This document shows, piece after piece, positions 55,232 to 64,000 of a stretch of DNA of 64,000 nt. The stretch spans positions 1,674,001 through 1,738,000 of the forward strand of contig NZ_CP157005.1 of the NCBI RefSeq assembly GCF_039904985.1, written 5' to 3'. This DNA is from Methylomonas sp. AM2-LC. Lineage in GTDB: Bacteria > Pseudomonadota > Gammaproteobacteria > Methylococcales > Methylomonadaceae. The stretch's first letter is position 1. The number at the start of each line of letters is the position of its first letter. Under the pieces are notes generated by a model, which made no database searches, was not told the DNA's origin, and saw nothing but the letters and a program-made list of their open reading frames with translations. The position numbers were made by a program, and so were the translations under genes.

Positions 55232-55669
55232 ATGCGTCATTATGAAATCGTCTTCTTGGTACATCCTGATCAAAGCGCTCAGGTACCTGCCATGATAGAA
55301 CGTTATAAATCCACCGTAGAAGATGCGGCTGGTAAAATTCACCGTTTGGAAGATTGGGGCCGTAGACATTTGGCGTATCCCATCAAAAAAATCCATAAAG
55401 CGCATTATGTTTTGATGAATATTGAATGTGATCAAAACACTTTAGAAGAGCTGGAAAGCGGTTTTCGCTTTAACGATGCCATTCTGCGTAGTCTGACTCT
55501 GGTTAAAAAAGAAGCAGTTACTGCACCTTCAGCTATTGCTATTAGCGGTAACGATGGTCAAAAATCATCTAGCCGTGTAAAAGAAGACATAGAAGAAGTC
55601 GAAGAAGAAGTCGAAGTGGATGCCATTGTTTCTGACGAAGCAGATGTCATCGTGGATGCTTCCGAATAA
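55232..55669 (+). CDS. rpsF: Small subunit ribosomal protein S6
   Basis: S6 binds S18 on the 30S platform. The 145-residue protein begins '[20 protein letters not shown]' and has '[20 protein letters not shown]', '[20 protein letters not shown]' and '[19 protein letters not shown]'. The C-terminal ~35 residues form an acidic tail rich in Glu and Val, comparable to the glutamylated tail of E. coli S6 but longer. GAAAGGAG ribosome site before the ATG. rpsR follows after 25 bases. Confidence 0.98.
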   Translation: MRHYEIVFLVHPDQSAQVPAMIERYKSTVEDAAGKIHRLEDWGRRHLAYPIKKIHKAHYVLMNIECDQNTLEELESGFRFNDAILRSLTLVKKEAVTAPSAIAISGNDGQKSSSRVKEDIEEVEEEVEVDAIVSDEADVIVDASE

Positions 55670-55694
55670 TCAACATAGATAGCAGAGAATTCTA

Positions 55695-55925
55695 ATGGCA
55701 CGAAATAATATCAGACGTAAAAAAGGTTGCCGCTTTAGTGGCGAAGATGCACTTGTAATCGATTATAAAGATCTTGATCTGTTAAGCGAGTACGTCACCG
55801 AAACAGGCAAAATCATTCCTAGCCGCATTACTGGCACCAGTGCAAAATATCAAAGACAATTAACGTCTGCGATAAAACATGCACGCTATATTGCTTTGTT
55901 GCCTTTTTGCGACGCGCATAAATAA
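55695..55925 (+). CDS. rpsR: Small subunit ribosomal protein S18
   Basis: The partner of S6 on the 30S platform. The 76-residue product ('[20 protein letters not shown]', '[20 protein letters not shown]', '[20 protein letters not shown]') is the full S18 of the Cys-containing (non-paralog) form. It sits between rpsF and the DUF2232 gene in the standard operon. Confidence 0.98.
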   Translation: MARNNIRRKKGCRFSGEDALVIDYKDLDLLSEYVTETGKIIPSRITGTSAKYQRQLTSAIKHARYIALLPFCDAHK

Positions 55926-55945
55926 TTAAAAAGCGGAGATAAATC

Positions 55946-56857
55946 ATGCAGTTTCTGTCGGCCTACATCATGAAAGGCCGGATGCAGGCGATTCTCGTTG
56001 CATCAACACTGGCACTGTTAACGTTGATTTTACCTCCGCTAAGTGTAGTAAGTTCAGCGACCATAGCGTTGGTAACCTTACGGTTGGGCAGTCGCCAAGG
56101 CTTGTATGTACTGTTGGGCAGCTCAGTTGCGGTTGCGGTATTAAGTATCGTTATACTGGGTAGTTTTCAAGTTGCCTTAGTCTATGGTTTGCTAATAGGG
56201 CTGATGGTCTGGTTACCCATATGGTTAATAGCCATAGTGTTACGGGAAAGCAGGCAATTAGTATTGGCATTGGAAATTGCTGTGCTGTTAGGCATTGTGG
56301 CAGTCATCGGTTTTTACCTGTATCAACCGGAGCCGGCAAAGTTTTGGAGTGAAGTATTTAAAGTAATGCTTTCATTACTACTGCAAAACCAACCGGATTT
56401 GCCAGCGGATGTGTTGCAGCATTCTGCGGATGCTTTTGCCCCCTATATGACAGGTATGATGTCTGCCGGAGCTGTATTCAGTTTGTTACTGGGTTTGTTT
56501 CTGGCAAGATTGTGGCAATCCAATCTATATAACCCAGGTGGTTTTAAAGCAGAATTTTTGGCTTTGAAAGGTAATACCTACCTGGCTATAGCGACAGTGC
56601 TTATGATAGCTGTAAGCTATATTGCAGATTTGGAATTGTGCTGGAATATACTGGTGGTGCTTATAGTGTTTTATGCATCCCTCGGTTCGGCAGTGTTGCA
56701 TAGTTTGATTTCAACACTGAAAGGTGGTCAGTATTGGCTACTTATTTTTTATATGGTGTTGTTTTTCAGCCTGAAATTCATGGCGCTGATTGCTATCTGC
56801 GGTCTGATCGATACGTGGATAAACTTACGAAATAAATTCAAACCCAATGGGGCATAA
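55946..56857 (+). CDS. DUF2232 membrane protein of the rpsF-rplI operon
   Basis: A 303-residue polytopic membrane protein with seven or eight hydrophobic segments. Proteins of the DUF2232 family are encoded at this exact position between rpsR and rplI in many Gammaproteobacteria; 'FYASLGSAVLHSLISTLKGG' and 'MALIAICGLIDTWINLRNKF' near the C-terminus are family-like. The function is unknown; a link to ribosome or membrane biogenesis is guessed only from location. A GCGGAGA ribosome site precedes the ATG. Confidence 0.85.
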   Translation: MQFLSAYIMKGRMQAILVASTLALLTLILPPLSVVSSATIALVTLRLGSRQGLYVLLGSSVAVAVLSIVILGSFQVALVYGLLIGLMVWLPIWLIAIVLRESRQLVLALEIAVLLGIVAVIGFYLYQPEPAKFWSEVFKVMLSLLLQNQPDLPADVLQHSADAFAPYMTGMMSAGAVFSLLLGLFLARLWQSNLYNPGGFKAEFLALKGNTYLAIATVLMIAVSYIADLELCWNILVVLIVFYASLGSAVLHSLISTLKGGQYWLLIFYMVLFFSLKFMALIAICGLIDTWINLRNKFKPNGA

Positions 56858-56901
56858 GCTCCTGATTATTCGACAAAAGTCGATTACGAGGTATATTAAA
56901 G

Positions 56902-57348
56902 ATGGATGTTATTCTTCTTGAAAAAACAGCAAACCTGGGAAATCTGGGCGATAAAGTAACCATTAAAGCGGGTTACGGCAGAAACTATCTAATTCCGCAA
57001 GGTAAAGCAGTTCCTGCTACACCTAAAAAAATTCGCGAATTTGAAGAGCGTCGTGCCGAACTGGAAAAACAAGCGGCGGAAAAATTAGCGGCAGCTACTG
57101 CGCATGGCGAAGCATTAAGCAAGCTGAATGTGGTGATCACTCACAAAACTGGAGACGAAGGTCGTTTGTTCGGTTCTGTAGGTACTCAAAACATTGCAGA
57201 TGCTATAAGCGCTGCCGGTGTAAAAGTCGAAAAACATCAAGTACGTTTACCTAAAGGTGTTATTCGTCACATAGGTAGTTACGATATTGATATCAATCTG
57301 CATACCGACGTTGTTGCAACTTTGACTATCAAAATTGTTGCTGAATAA
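56902..57348 (+). CDS. rplI: Large subunit ribosomal protein L9
   Basis: L9 reaches from the L1 stalk base and helps frame maintenance. The 148-residue protein starts '[20 protein letters not shown]' and '[20 protein letters not shown]', followed by the long connecting helix and the C-terminal domain ('[20 protein letters not shown]', '[19 protein letters not shown]'). It ends the rpsF operon; hldD starts 6 bases later and may be co-transcribed. The usual dnaB does not follow. Confidence 0.98.
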   Translation: MDVILLEKTANLGNLGDKVTIKAGYGRNYLIPQGKAVPATPKKIREFEERRAELEKQAAEKLAAATAHGEALSKLNVVITHKTGDEGRLFGSVGTQNIADAISAAGVKVEKHQVRLPKGVIRHIGSYDIDINLHTDVVATLTIKIVAE

Positions 57349-57354
57349 GTTGTT

Positions 57355-58299
57355 ATGATCATCGTAACCGGTGGTGCTGGTTTTATCGGCAGTAATTTGG
57401 TCTTAGGACTGAATGCACGTGGTTACGATGATATATTGGTTGTTGATAATCTGCAAAATGGCCGCAAGTTTCGTAATTTGGTCGAAGCACGTATTGCTGA
57501 TTATATGGATAGAAGTCGTTTTCTGGAATGTATCCAGCAAGGCGTTTTCCAGCATGACAGTATAAAAGCTATTTTTCATCAGGGTGCTTGCTCCAGCACT
57601 ACCGAATGGGATGGCCGCTATATGATGGAAAACAATTATGAATACAGTAAAATTCTGTTTCATTATTGTCAACAACATGAAATACCCTTTATTTATGCAT
57701 CTAGCGCTGCTGTTTATGGCGCAGATTTGCAATTTAAAGAAGGCTTGGAGTATGAAAGCCCATTAAATGTTTACGGCTATTCCAAGTTTCAATTCGATCA
57801 ATATATTCGAAGACACACTCAGCACTTCACCTCGCAAGTTGTTGGGTTACGCTATTTTAATGTTTATGGTCCGCGAGAGGATCATAAAGGTAGCATGGCC
57901 AGCGTAGCGTTTCATCTCAATAATCAAATCAAGCAAGCAGATGCTTTGCGTTTGTTTGAAGGGTGCGATGGCTATAGCAATGGCGAACAGCGCCGCGACT
58001 TTATCTATGTTGGTGATGTGGTGGATATTAATCTCTGGTTTTTAGATAATCCACAGGTTTCTGGTATCTTTAACACCGGAACTGGTCGCAGTCAGACCTT
58101 TAACGACGTTGCCAACGCCGTTATTCGTTATCATCAACGCGGACATATCGAATATATTCCTTTTCCTCCGCATCTTCTTGGATGTTATCAAAGCTTTACT
58201 GAAGCCAATTTAGACAATTTACGTGCAAAGGGTTGTCGGCATGTATTTAAAAGTGTAGAGCAAGGTGTACAGCTCTATATGGAGTGGTTGAACCGCTAA
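57355..58299 (+). CDS. hldD: ADP-L-glycero-D-manno-heptose-6-epimerase
   Basis: Makes ADP-L,D-heptose for the LPS inner core. The 314-residue SDR epimerase has the NADP loop '[20 protein letters not shown]', '[20 protein letters not shown]', the catalytic Tyr-x3-Lys in '[12 protein letters not shown]', and '[19 protein letters not shown]', all standard for HldD. ATG 57355 lies 6 bases after the rplI stop. Downstream the intergenic hairpin GGGTTTTTTCAAAAATCCC is short and AT-rich. Confidence 0.95.
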   Translation: MIIVTGGAGFIGSNLVLGLNARGYDDILVVDNLQNGRKFRNLVEARIADYMDRSRFLECIQQGVFQHDSIKAIFHQGACSSTTEWDGRYMMENNYEYSKILFHYCQQHEIPFIYASSAAVYGADLQFKEGLEYESPLNVYGYSKFQFDQYIRRHTQHFTSQVVGLRYFNVYGPREDHKGSMASVAFHLNNQIKQADALRLFEGCDGYSNGEQRRDFIYVGDVVDINLWFLDNPQVSGIFNTGTGRSQTFNDVANAVIRYHQRGHIEYIPFPPHLLGCYQSFTEANLDNLRAKGCRHVFKSVEQGVQLYMEWLNR

Positions 58300-58353
58300 T
58301 AAGGCTGTTTGTGTTGGCGCTTATTTGTTTAGGGTTTTTTCAAAAATCCCGCA

Positions 58354-61300
58354 GTGGTACAATCAAACCAATTATTAATTACTTTACTAAATCGGATGTC
58401 CCTGGATAGCCTAAACCTGCCTAATAGTGTTGATACACCAGCACGCTTGCGAGAAATTCCTTACAACTATACCTCATTTTCAGATCGTGAAATTGTTATA
58501 CGTTTACTAGGCGAAGAAAACTGGCAAATACTTGATTCCCTGCACGATGAACGTGTTACCGGTCGATCATCCCGTATGCTTTACGAGGTGTTAGGCGATA
58601 TCTGGGCAGTACAACGTAATCCTTATCTGGAAGATGACTTGCTGGAAAATCGCAAGCGTCGCTTGGCTTTGCTGGAAGCACTCCGTCATCGCCTCAAGCA
58701 AATGAAAAAACGTCATGCCGAACTTGAAAACCAAAACTCTGATCGCGCTAGTCGGGTAGCCATTCTAATTGAAGCGGCACATCAAGCCGTCAATGCCTTT
58801 GAAACACATTTTGAGAACACCCGTGCTATGCGGCGCAAAGCCTTGGCAAAACTTAGCAAGCATACGCGTAAAGATCATATTTGTTTCGATGGCTTTGCAC
58901 GGGTTTCACATGTAACCGATGCAACCGACTGGCGGGTCGAATACCCGTTTGTGGTACTTTATCCAAGCAGTGAAGAGGAAATTGGGCATCTGGTAAGAGA
59001 TTGTATCAGTTTAGGGCTAACCATCATTCCGCGTGGCGGCGGTACTGGCTATACGGGAGGGGCAGTGCCACTCACGCCGTATGCAGCCGTAATAAATACA
59101 GAAAAACTTTTGGATATAGGTGCGGTAGATTACGCCAGTGCGCTGCCAGGTATCACTGAGCGCTATGCCACCATCTATACCGGTGCAGGCGTCGTTACCC
59201 GGCGCGTAATGGATGTTGCCGATAATGCCGGGTTAGTATTTGCATGCGACCCCACCTCGGCAGACGCCTCTTGTATCGGCGGTAATATTGCCATGAATGC
59301 CGGTGGTAAAAAAGCTGTACTTTGGGGGACGGCGCTTGATAATTTATTATCCTGGCGTATGGTCACTCCAGATGGCAATTGGCTGGAAGTCATCCGACTC
59401 AATCACAATCTCGGTAAAATACACGATCAGGATCAAGTTAATTTTTTATTAAAACGTTTCGATGCGGAGGGTAAAAAATTACTCTCCGAAGAAACCTTGA
59501 CGATTCCCGGTCAGCATTTTCGTAAAGAAGGTTTGGGCAAAGACGTTACCGATAAATTTTTGGGAGGCTTACCCGGCATTCAAAAAGAAGGCTGTGATGG
59601 CATTATTACCTCAGCACGCTGGATTTTACATAAAATGCCTGCTCATACCCGTACCGTCTGTATGGAGTTTTACGGACAAGTTCGGGAAGCGGTGCCTGCC
59701 ATTGTCGAGATTCGTGATTATTTAAGTGCATTACCCAAGCAAGGGCCACAACGGGTTATGTTAGCGGGTTTAGAGCATCTTGATGAACGCTACGTAAAAG
59801 CGGTCGGTTATGCCACCAAAGCCAAACGCCATGGTAGGCCGAAAATGGTGTTGATTGGTGATATTGTTGGTGATGACGAAAACCAGGTTGCCATGGCCGC
59901 TTCTGAAGTGGTGCGCTTATGTAATGCCCGCAGTGCCGAAGGCTTTATCGCAGTTAGTCCAGAAACCCGTAAAACTTTCTGGCTGGATAGAGCGCGAACA
60001 GCTGCTATTGCCAAACATACCAACGCCTTTAAAATCAACGAAGATGTGGTCATACCATTACCACGTATGGGTGATTATTGTGATGGCATTGAACGCATTA
60101 ATGTTGAACTGTCTTTACGTAACAAAATTCGCTTATGCGATGCCTTAAGCCAATTACTGGCAGGCGATTTACCGCTACGCTCTTACGAAGATAGTGTCAA
60201 TAAAAACGAATTAATAGGTGATCGCCGCACTCGCGCCCTGGATGTAATAGCAACAGTACGTGAACGCTGGCAATGGCTGTATACTCATCTCGACATGCCT
60301 TTATTGCAGGCAGAAGCTGAGTTTTCGCGGCTGGGTATACAAACGGGTGAATTAAGCAATCGTGCCAGTACCCCTGTGCTGTTTCATCGATTACAAGATT
60401 ATTCGCTTAGAGTGTCTTGGAAAAAGGAATTGCTGCCAGCTTTGCAGGAAATTTTTGAAGGTGATAATTTTCGGCCAGTTGTTGAAAGTATCGAATCTGT
60501 ACATAAAGAAATTCTACGTGGACGCGTGTTTGTTGCCATGCATATGCATGCGGGTGATGGGAATGTGCATACCAATCTGCCTGTCAATTCTGATCATTAC
60601 GAAATGCTGAGCGAGGCGCATGCAGCCGTAGTACAGATTATGGCATTGGCTCGTTCTTTGGGTGGCGTAATTTCCGGCGAACACGGTATAGGCATTACAA
60701 AATATGAGTTCTTAACCACCGAAGAGCTGACCAGTTTTCATGCCTATAAACAGCGTATTGATCCAGAAGGGCGTTTTAATCGCGGTAAACTGATGCCAGG
60801 CGGCGACTTGCATACGGCATATACCACCTCATTCAGTCTGATGGGGTTTGAATCGCTGATTATGCAGCAAAGTGATATTGGTGCTATTTCCGATTCCGTT
60901 AAAGATTGTTTGCGTTGTGGCAAATGCAAACCTGTGTGTTCTACGCATGTACCCAAAGCTAATTTGTTGTATTCACCGCGGAATAAAATTCTGGCGACTT
61001 CCTTGCTGATTGAAGCCTTTTTGTACGAAGAGCAGACGCGACGCGGTATTTCCATAACACATTGGAAAGAGTTTGAAGACGTCGCTGATCATTGTACGGT
61101 GTGCCATAAATGTTTCAATCCCTGTCCGGTTGATATAGACTTTGGTGATGTGTCGATGAATATGCGCAATTTATTGCGCAAAATGGGCAAGCAAAGTTTT
61201 AATCCGGTTAAATATGCGGCGTTAGCCTTTTTAACCACCAGTCGCCCCAATGCGGTTAAAGCCATGCGCTTAACCTTAATTGAATGGGCCTACAAAGCCC

Positions 61301-62310
61301 AGCGTATTGCCAATGTTGTGTTAAAACCGTGGGGCAGGGCGCAACTGGCACAACCGCCATCCTCTACCGGTAAATCAGGGATACGCGAACAAGTTATTCA
61401 TTTTACCAATCGTAAAATGCCTGGTAAATTACCCAGTAAAACTGCTCGTGCCTTACTGGATATAGAAGATAACCAAATTGTTCCTATCATCCGTGATCGT
61501 AACAAAACCCGTACCGATTCCGAGGCAGTGTTTTATTTCCCCGGCTGCGGTTCCGAACGCCTGTTTTCGCAAGTAGGTTTGGCAACGCAAGCCATGTTGT
61601 ATGAAATTGGCGTACAAACGGTATTGCCGCCCGGTTATTTGTGCTGTGGATACCCTCAGCGCGCTGCCGGACAATTTGATTCTGCACAGAAAATCACGAC
61701 CGATAATCGCGTATTGTTTCATCGGGTGGCGACTACCCTTAACTACCTGGATATTAAAACTGTCATTGTCAGTTGTGGCACCTGTCTGGATCAGCTGCAA
61801 GATTATGAGTTTGGAAAAATATTTCCCGGTTGCCGATTAATCGATATTCACGAATACCTGTTAGAAAAAGGCATTAAACTGGATGGTTTAAGTGGCGTCC
61901 CTTATGTATATCATGATCCTTGTCACAGCCCCTTAAAGCAGCAAGACGCCATTAAAACTGTGAGTAGCTTGATGGGAAGCACAGTCATTAAATCGGATCG
62001 TTGCTGTGGAGAATCGGGGACCTTAGCCGTAGCACGTCCAGATATATCTACTCAGATACGCTACCGAAAAGCTAGCGAGCTTCAGGATAATACCGAAAAA
62101 CTGCGCGAAGACGGCTATACAGGCCCGGTAAAAATGCTAACCTCCTGTCCTTCCTGTGTACAAGGTTTACAACGCTATAAAGGCGATGTTGATAATCTGG
62201 AAGTGGATTATATTGTTGTGGAAATGGCGCAGCATATATTAGGTAAAAATTGGATGAAAGACTATATCAATCAGGCTAATCACGGCGGAATTGAACGGGT
62301 GCTGGTGTAA
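58354..62310 (+). CDS. Large FAD-binding / 4Fe-4S oxidoreductase with DUF3683 and CCG domains
   Basis: A 1318-residue soluble fusion enzyme. In order: a DUF3683 region (first ~150 residues, '[20 protein letters not shown]'); an FAD_binding_4 domain around 190-400 with '[16 protein letters not shown]'; the FAD-oxidase C-terminal domain to about 800 ('[17 protein letters not shown]', '[17 protein letters not shown]'); two [4Fe-4S] clusters ('[11 protein letters not shown]' from 852 and '[12 protein letters not shown]' from 914); and CCG domains ('[10 protein letters not shown]', 'CHSPLKQQ', '[12 protein letters not shown]'). The layout is that of D-lactate / glycolate dehydrogenases of the GlcD-GlcF type joined into one chain. 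The start is uncertain: GTG 58354 or ATG 58396. Substrate unknown. Confidence 0.85.
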   Translation: MVQSNQLLITLLNRMSLDSLNLPNSVDTPARLREIPYNYTSFSDREIVIRLLGEENWQILDSLHDERVTGRSSRMLYEVLGDIWAVQRNPYLEDDLLENRKRRLALLEALRHRLKQMKKRHAELENQNSDRASRVAILIEAAHQAVNAFETHFENTRAMRRKALAKLSKHTRKDHICFDGFARVSHVTDATDWRVEYPFVVLYPSSEEEIGHLVRDCISLGLTIIPRGGGTGYTGGAVPLTPYAAVINTEKLLDIGAVDYASALPGITERYATIYTGAGVVTRRVMDVADNAGLVFACDPTSADASCIGGNIAMNAGGKKAVLWGTALDNLLSWRMVTPDGNWLEVIRLNHNLGKIHDQDQVNFLLKRFDAEGKKLLSEETLTIPGQHFRKEGLGKDVTDKFLGGLPGIQKEGCDGIITSARWILHKMPAHTRTVCMEFYGQVREAVPAIVEIRDYLSALPKQGPQRVMLAGLEHLDERYVKAVGYATKAKRHGRPKMVLIGDIVGDDENQVAMAASEVVRLCNARSAEGFIAVSPETRKTFWLDRARTAAIAKHTNAFKINEDVVIPLPRMGDYCDGIERINVELSLRNKIRLCDALSQLLAGDLPLRSYEDSVNKNELIGDRRTRALDVIATVRERWQWLYTHLDMPLLQAEAEFSRLGIQTGELSNRASTPVLFHRLQDYSLRVSWKKELLPALQEIFEGDNFRPVVESIESVHKEILRGRVFVAMHMHAGDGNVHTNLPVNSDHYEMLSEAHAAVVQIMALARSLGGVISGEHGIGITKYEFLTTEELTSFHAYKQRIDPEGRFNRGKLMPGGDLHTAYTTSFSLMGFESLIMQQSDIGAISDSVKDCLRCGKCKPVCSTHVPKANLLYSPRNKILATSLLIEAFLYEEQTRRGISITHWKEFEDVADHCTVCHKCFNPCPVDIDFGDVSMNMRNLLRKMGKQSFNPVKYAALAFLTTSRPNAVKAMRLTLIEWAYKAQRIANVVLKPWGRAQLAQPPSSTGKSGIREQVIHFTNRKMPGKLPSKTARALLDIEDNQIVPIIRDRNKTRTDSEAVFYFPGCGSERLFSQVGLATQAMLYEIGVQTVLPPGYLCCGYPQRAAGQFDSAQKITTDNRVLFHRVATTLNYLDIKTVIVSCGTCLDQLQDYEFGKIFPGCRLIDIHEYLLEKGIKLDGLSGVPYVYHDPCHSPLKQQDAIKTVSSLMGSTVIKSDRCCGESGTLAVARPDISTQIRYRKASELQDNTEKLREDGYTGPVKMLTSCPSCVQGLQRYKGDVDNLEVDYIVVEMAQHILGKNWMKDYINQANHGGIERVLV

Positions 62311-62341
62311 GTCGCTGGATTGAGACCAATCTTTACCATGT

Positions 62342-62372
62342 TAAGCGAATACTTTTTATGGGTATTCGCTTA
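62342..62372. terminator. Inverted repeat after the oxidoreductase gene
   Basis: TAAGCGAATAC and GTATTCGCTTA are exact inverted copies with a 9-base loop. There is no long T-run, so it may act as a weak bidirectional terminator between the oxidoreductase gene and the convergent small gene. The rest of 62311-62604 shows nothing else I recognise. Confidence 0.6.
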
Positions 62373-62604
62373 TAGATAATCAGAAAATTATTTGCTGTTT
62401 TATACTCAATCACCGCTATTCACCCAGTCTGTTCGTCTAGAGTCCTTCGATGCCACTCAGGAGAGCGTTATCGAAGGATGTACAGTCTTTTTTAGGTGAT
62501 AACTTACTGAAACGATAATACCAAACCCCGATTTATTCCAGCTTAAATTAGCGTCGTATAAACTGATGTAGGTATTCGCATTCTGCCTGTTGGAAATTTA
62601 ATGC

Positions 62605-62832
62605 TTAACTTTCCAAGTTATCAATTGCCGCATTTTCTTTGGCTATAGCCATATCAACGATACGTGCGCTAAGTTGTTCGTCTTCTAAAACAAGGCTAAC
62701 CATAGATTCAACCACTAAACGCATTTTTAAACCATTTAATCTGGAAAATGTCTTTAACTGATCATAAGTGGGTTTATCAACGGAAATCTTTTTTCGCTCT
62801 GTCTTCATACTGTCAGTTTTGTTGTCTTTCAT
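62605..62832 (-). CDS. Small hypothetical protein, possible ribbon-helix-helix regulator
   Basis: A 75-residue protein with a very polar basic start, then 'KKISVDKPTYDQLKTFSRLN' and 'GLKMRLVVESMVSLVLEDEQ'. A short beta strand (KISV) followed by two helices is the ribbon-helix-helix pattern of small DNA-binding proteins such as antitoxins and copy-number regulators. ATG 62832 or ATG 62808 are both possible starts; neither has a good ribosome site. No toxin partner is adjacent. Confidence 0.5.
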   Translation of the reverse strand: MKDNKTDSMKTERKKISVDKPTYDQLKTFSRLNGLKMRLVVESMVSLVLEDEQLSARIVDMAIAKENAAIDNLES

Positions 62833-63181
62833 ATGTAATGGAAATTAATTCATTAAAGTTTGTGACACTAAATTTACCATTTTTAGAAAATTATTGTCAC
62901 CGTGTTGATAAGATTAATGCAGTATTTTTTGTTGTAATTGAAAAAATTGCCAAAAGCAGCATTTCCATCAGGTAAAAATAATGGCAACACCGAAAGGTCA
63001 GTTGTGCAATACTTATAGTCAGTTACGCTTTACTTGGCAATAAATCTTTTAATGCATTACTGTTTTATGTCGACTGTTAGGTCGTGCAATACAACGCATC
63101 CTCTCAATTTGTCTGATATGTTTGGATTGATAGTGGGTGGTGAACAGCCATTATTAATGTTATTTAATACAGGAATCCATC
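62833..63181. other. Intergenic region before the P-type ATPase
   Basis: About 350 AT-rich bases separating the divergent small gene and ATPase gene. It must hold the ATPase promoter; an AGGA ribosome site is at 63170-63173. An Mg2+-sensing leader was looked for and not recognised by eye. Confidence 0.4.
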
Positions 63182-64000
63182 ATGCGTAAACCAGTACCTA
63201 AGATAGATTTCCCCTTTTGGCAGCTTCCCCTGGAAACGCTTTTAGAAAAGCTGGGGACCACGCCGAAAGGATTGAGCAGTCACGATGCAGAAAGCCGATT
63301 ACAAAAGTTTGGACCCAATTTAATCCATTCCGAACATAAAACGGCGTTATTATTGCAATTTTTATCTAAATTTCTCAACCCGTTAGTCATTATTCTGTTG
63401 GTTGCCAGTGTGTTTTCAGCTATTACTGGCGATGTTCCCAGCTTCATTGTAATCAGCAGTATTATCCTTATTAGCGTAACGCTAGATTTCGTGCAGGAAT
63501 ATCGCGCCGGTCAGGCCGCCGATAAGTTGCGGCAGTCTGTCAGTGTGCGTGTACAGGCTCTGCGTGATGGTAAATCTGTAGAAGTTGCGCTTGCCGATTT
63601 GGTAGAGGGCGATGTAGCGTTACTCAGTGCAGGTAATATGATTCCCTGTGATGGCCGTTTATTGGAAGCAAAAGATTTCTTTGTTAATCAAGCCTTGCTG
63701 ACTGGGGAACCTTATCCGGTTGAGAAAACAGTCGGAGAATTACCAACAGAGAAAAACGTTCTCAACGCGACCAACTCGGTATTATTGGGAACATCCGTCA
63801 TCAGTGGTTCAGCTAAAGTACTGATGTGCCGAACTGGGCAAAATACTGAGCTGGGCGAGATTGCCGACTCGTTACTGGTTAAAGCACCTATTAGCGATTT
63901 TGATGAAGGCACACGCCGTTTCGGTCTTCTGATTATGCGTTTAACCATCATCATGGTGTTATTCGTGCTGCTGGTAAATGCTTTTTTAGACAGGCCCTGG
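63182..64000 (+). CDS. mgtA: Magnesium-type P-type ATPase, N-terminal part (cut by window edge)
   Basis: 273 codons of a cation-transporting P-type ATPase, open at the window end. The N-terminus has the cation ATPase amphipathic domain ('TPKGLSSHDAESRLQKFGPN'), the first helix pair 'NPLVIILLVASVFSAITGDV', and the actuator domain with 'LVEGDVALLSAGNMIPCDGR' and the Thr-Gly-Glu loop 'LLTGEPYPVEKT'. 'FGLLIMRLTIIMVLFVLLVN' is helix 3. The phosphorylation site (DKTGT) lies beyond the window. The MgtA/MgtB type is suggested by the 'DVPSFIVISSIILISVTLDF' block; general cation ATPase is certain. Confidence 0.85.
   Translation, partial: MRKPVPKIDFPFWQLPLETLLEKLGTTPKGLSSHDAESRLQKFGPNLIHSEHKTALLLQFLSKFLNPLVIILLVASVFSAITGDVPSFIVISSIILISVTLDFVQEYRAGQAADKLRQSVSVRVQALRDGKSVEVALADLVEGDVALLSAGNMIPCDGRLLEAKDFFVNQALLTGEPYPVEKTVGELPTEKNVLNATNSVLLGTSVISGSAKVLMCRTGQNTELGEIADSLLVKAPISDFDEGTRRFGLLIMRLTIIMVLFVLLVNAFLDRPW

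Overview
The window looks like chromosome from a gammaproteobacterial methanotroph (order Methylococcales or close). This is inferred from gene content: a pair of tetrahydromethanopterin-type C1 genes (dihydropteroate-synthase-like protein plus DmrB-like flavoprotein), a Methylococcus-type bacteriohemerythrin, an aa3-type oxidase cluster, and gammaproteobacterial housekeeping blocks (hom-thrC-recJ, map-glnD next to rpsB-tsf-pyrH-frr-uppS-cdsA-dxr-rseP, rpsF-rpsR-DUF2232-rplI, bioBFHCD).

Layout. 0-5.6 kb: the 3' end of a type I-C CRISPR-Cas locus (cas4 truncated by the window edge, cas1, cas2), a leader, and an array of 57 repeats and 56 spacers. 5.6-7.0 kb: decayed toxin-antitoxin genes. 7.0-17.5 kb: queD, alaC-hom-thrC, recJ, an envelope glycosyltransferase/phosphatase pair and small conserved genes. 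17.6-23.3 kb: cytochrome oxidase assembly genes (DUF2909, SURF1, an SCO-like protein), a single open frame that joins heme A synthase (CtaA) to the SRP receptor FtsY, then ftsE, ftsX and ycgN. 23.4-25.0 kb: an Rpn-type nuclease and a small regulator-like gene. 25.0-32.3 kb: H4MPT genes, comF and the biotin operon. 32.3-37.5 kb: bacteriohemerythrin under an FNR-type box, then coxB-coxA-small ORF-ctaG-coxC. 37.5-40.8 kb: HAD and NUDIX hydrolases and a gene graveyard with fragments of ExbD, a prokaryotic Argonaute and a DUF4118 sensor. 40.8-64 kb: housekeeping genes, a 1318-residue FAD/Fe-S oxidoreductase and the start of an Mg2+-type P-type ATPase.

Most notable: (1) the CtaA-FtsY fusion, placed exactly where an oxidase-assembly cluster meets ftsE-ftsX; (2) two CRISPR spacers 700 bp apart that differ at 8 of 32 bases yet encode the same decapeptide, pointing to homologous protein genes in two related invaders; (3) two adjacent spacers offset by one base; (4) an Argonaute C-terminal fragment with an in-frame nonsense codon, trapped between two other gene fragments. 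All calls come from reading sequence and recalled family features; no database search was run.
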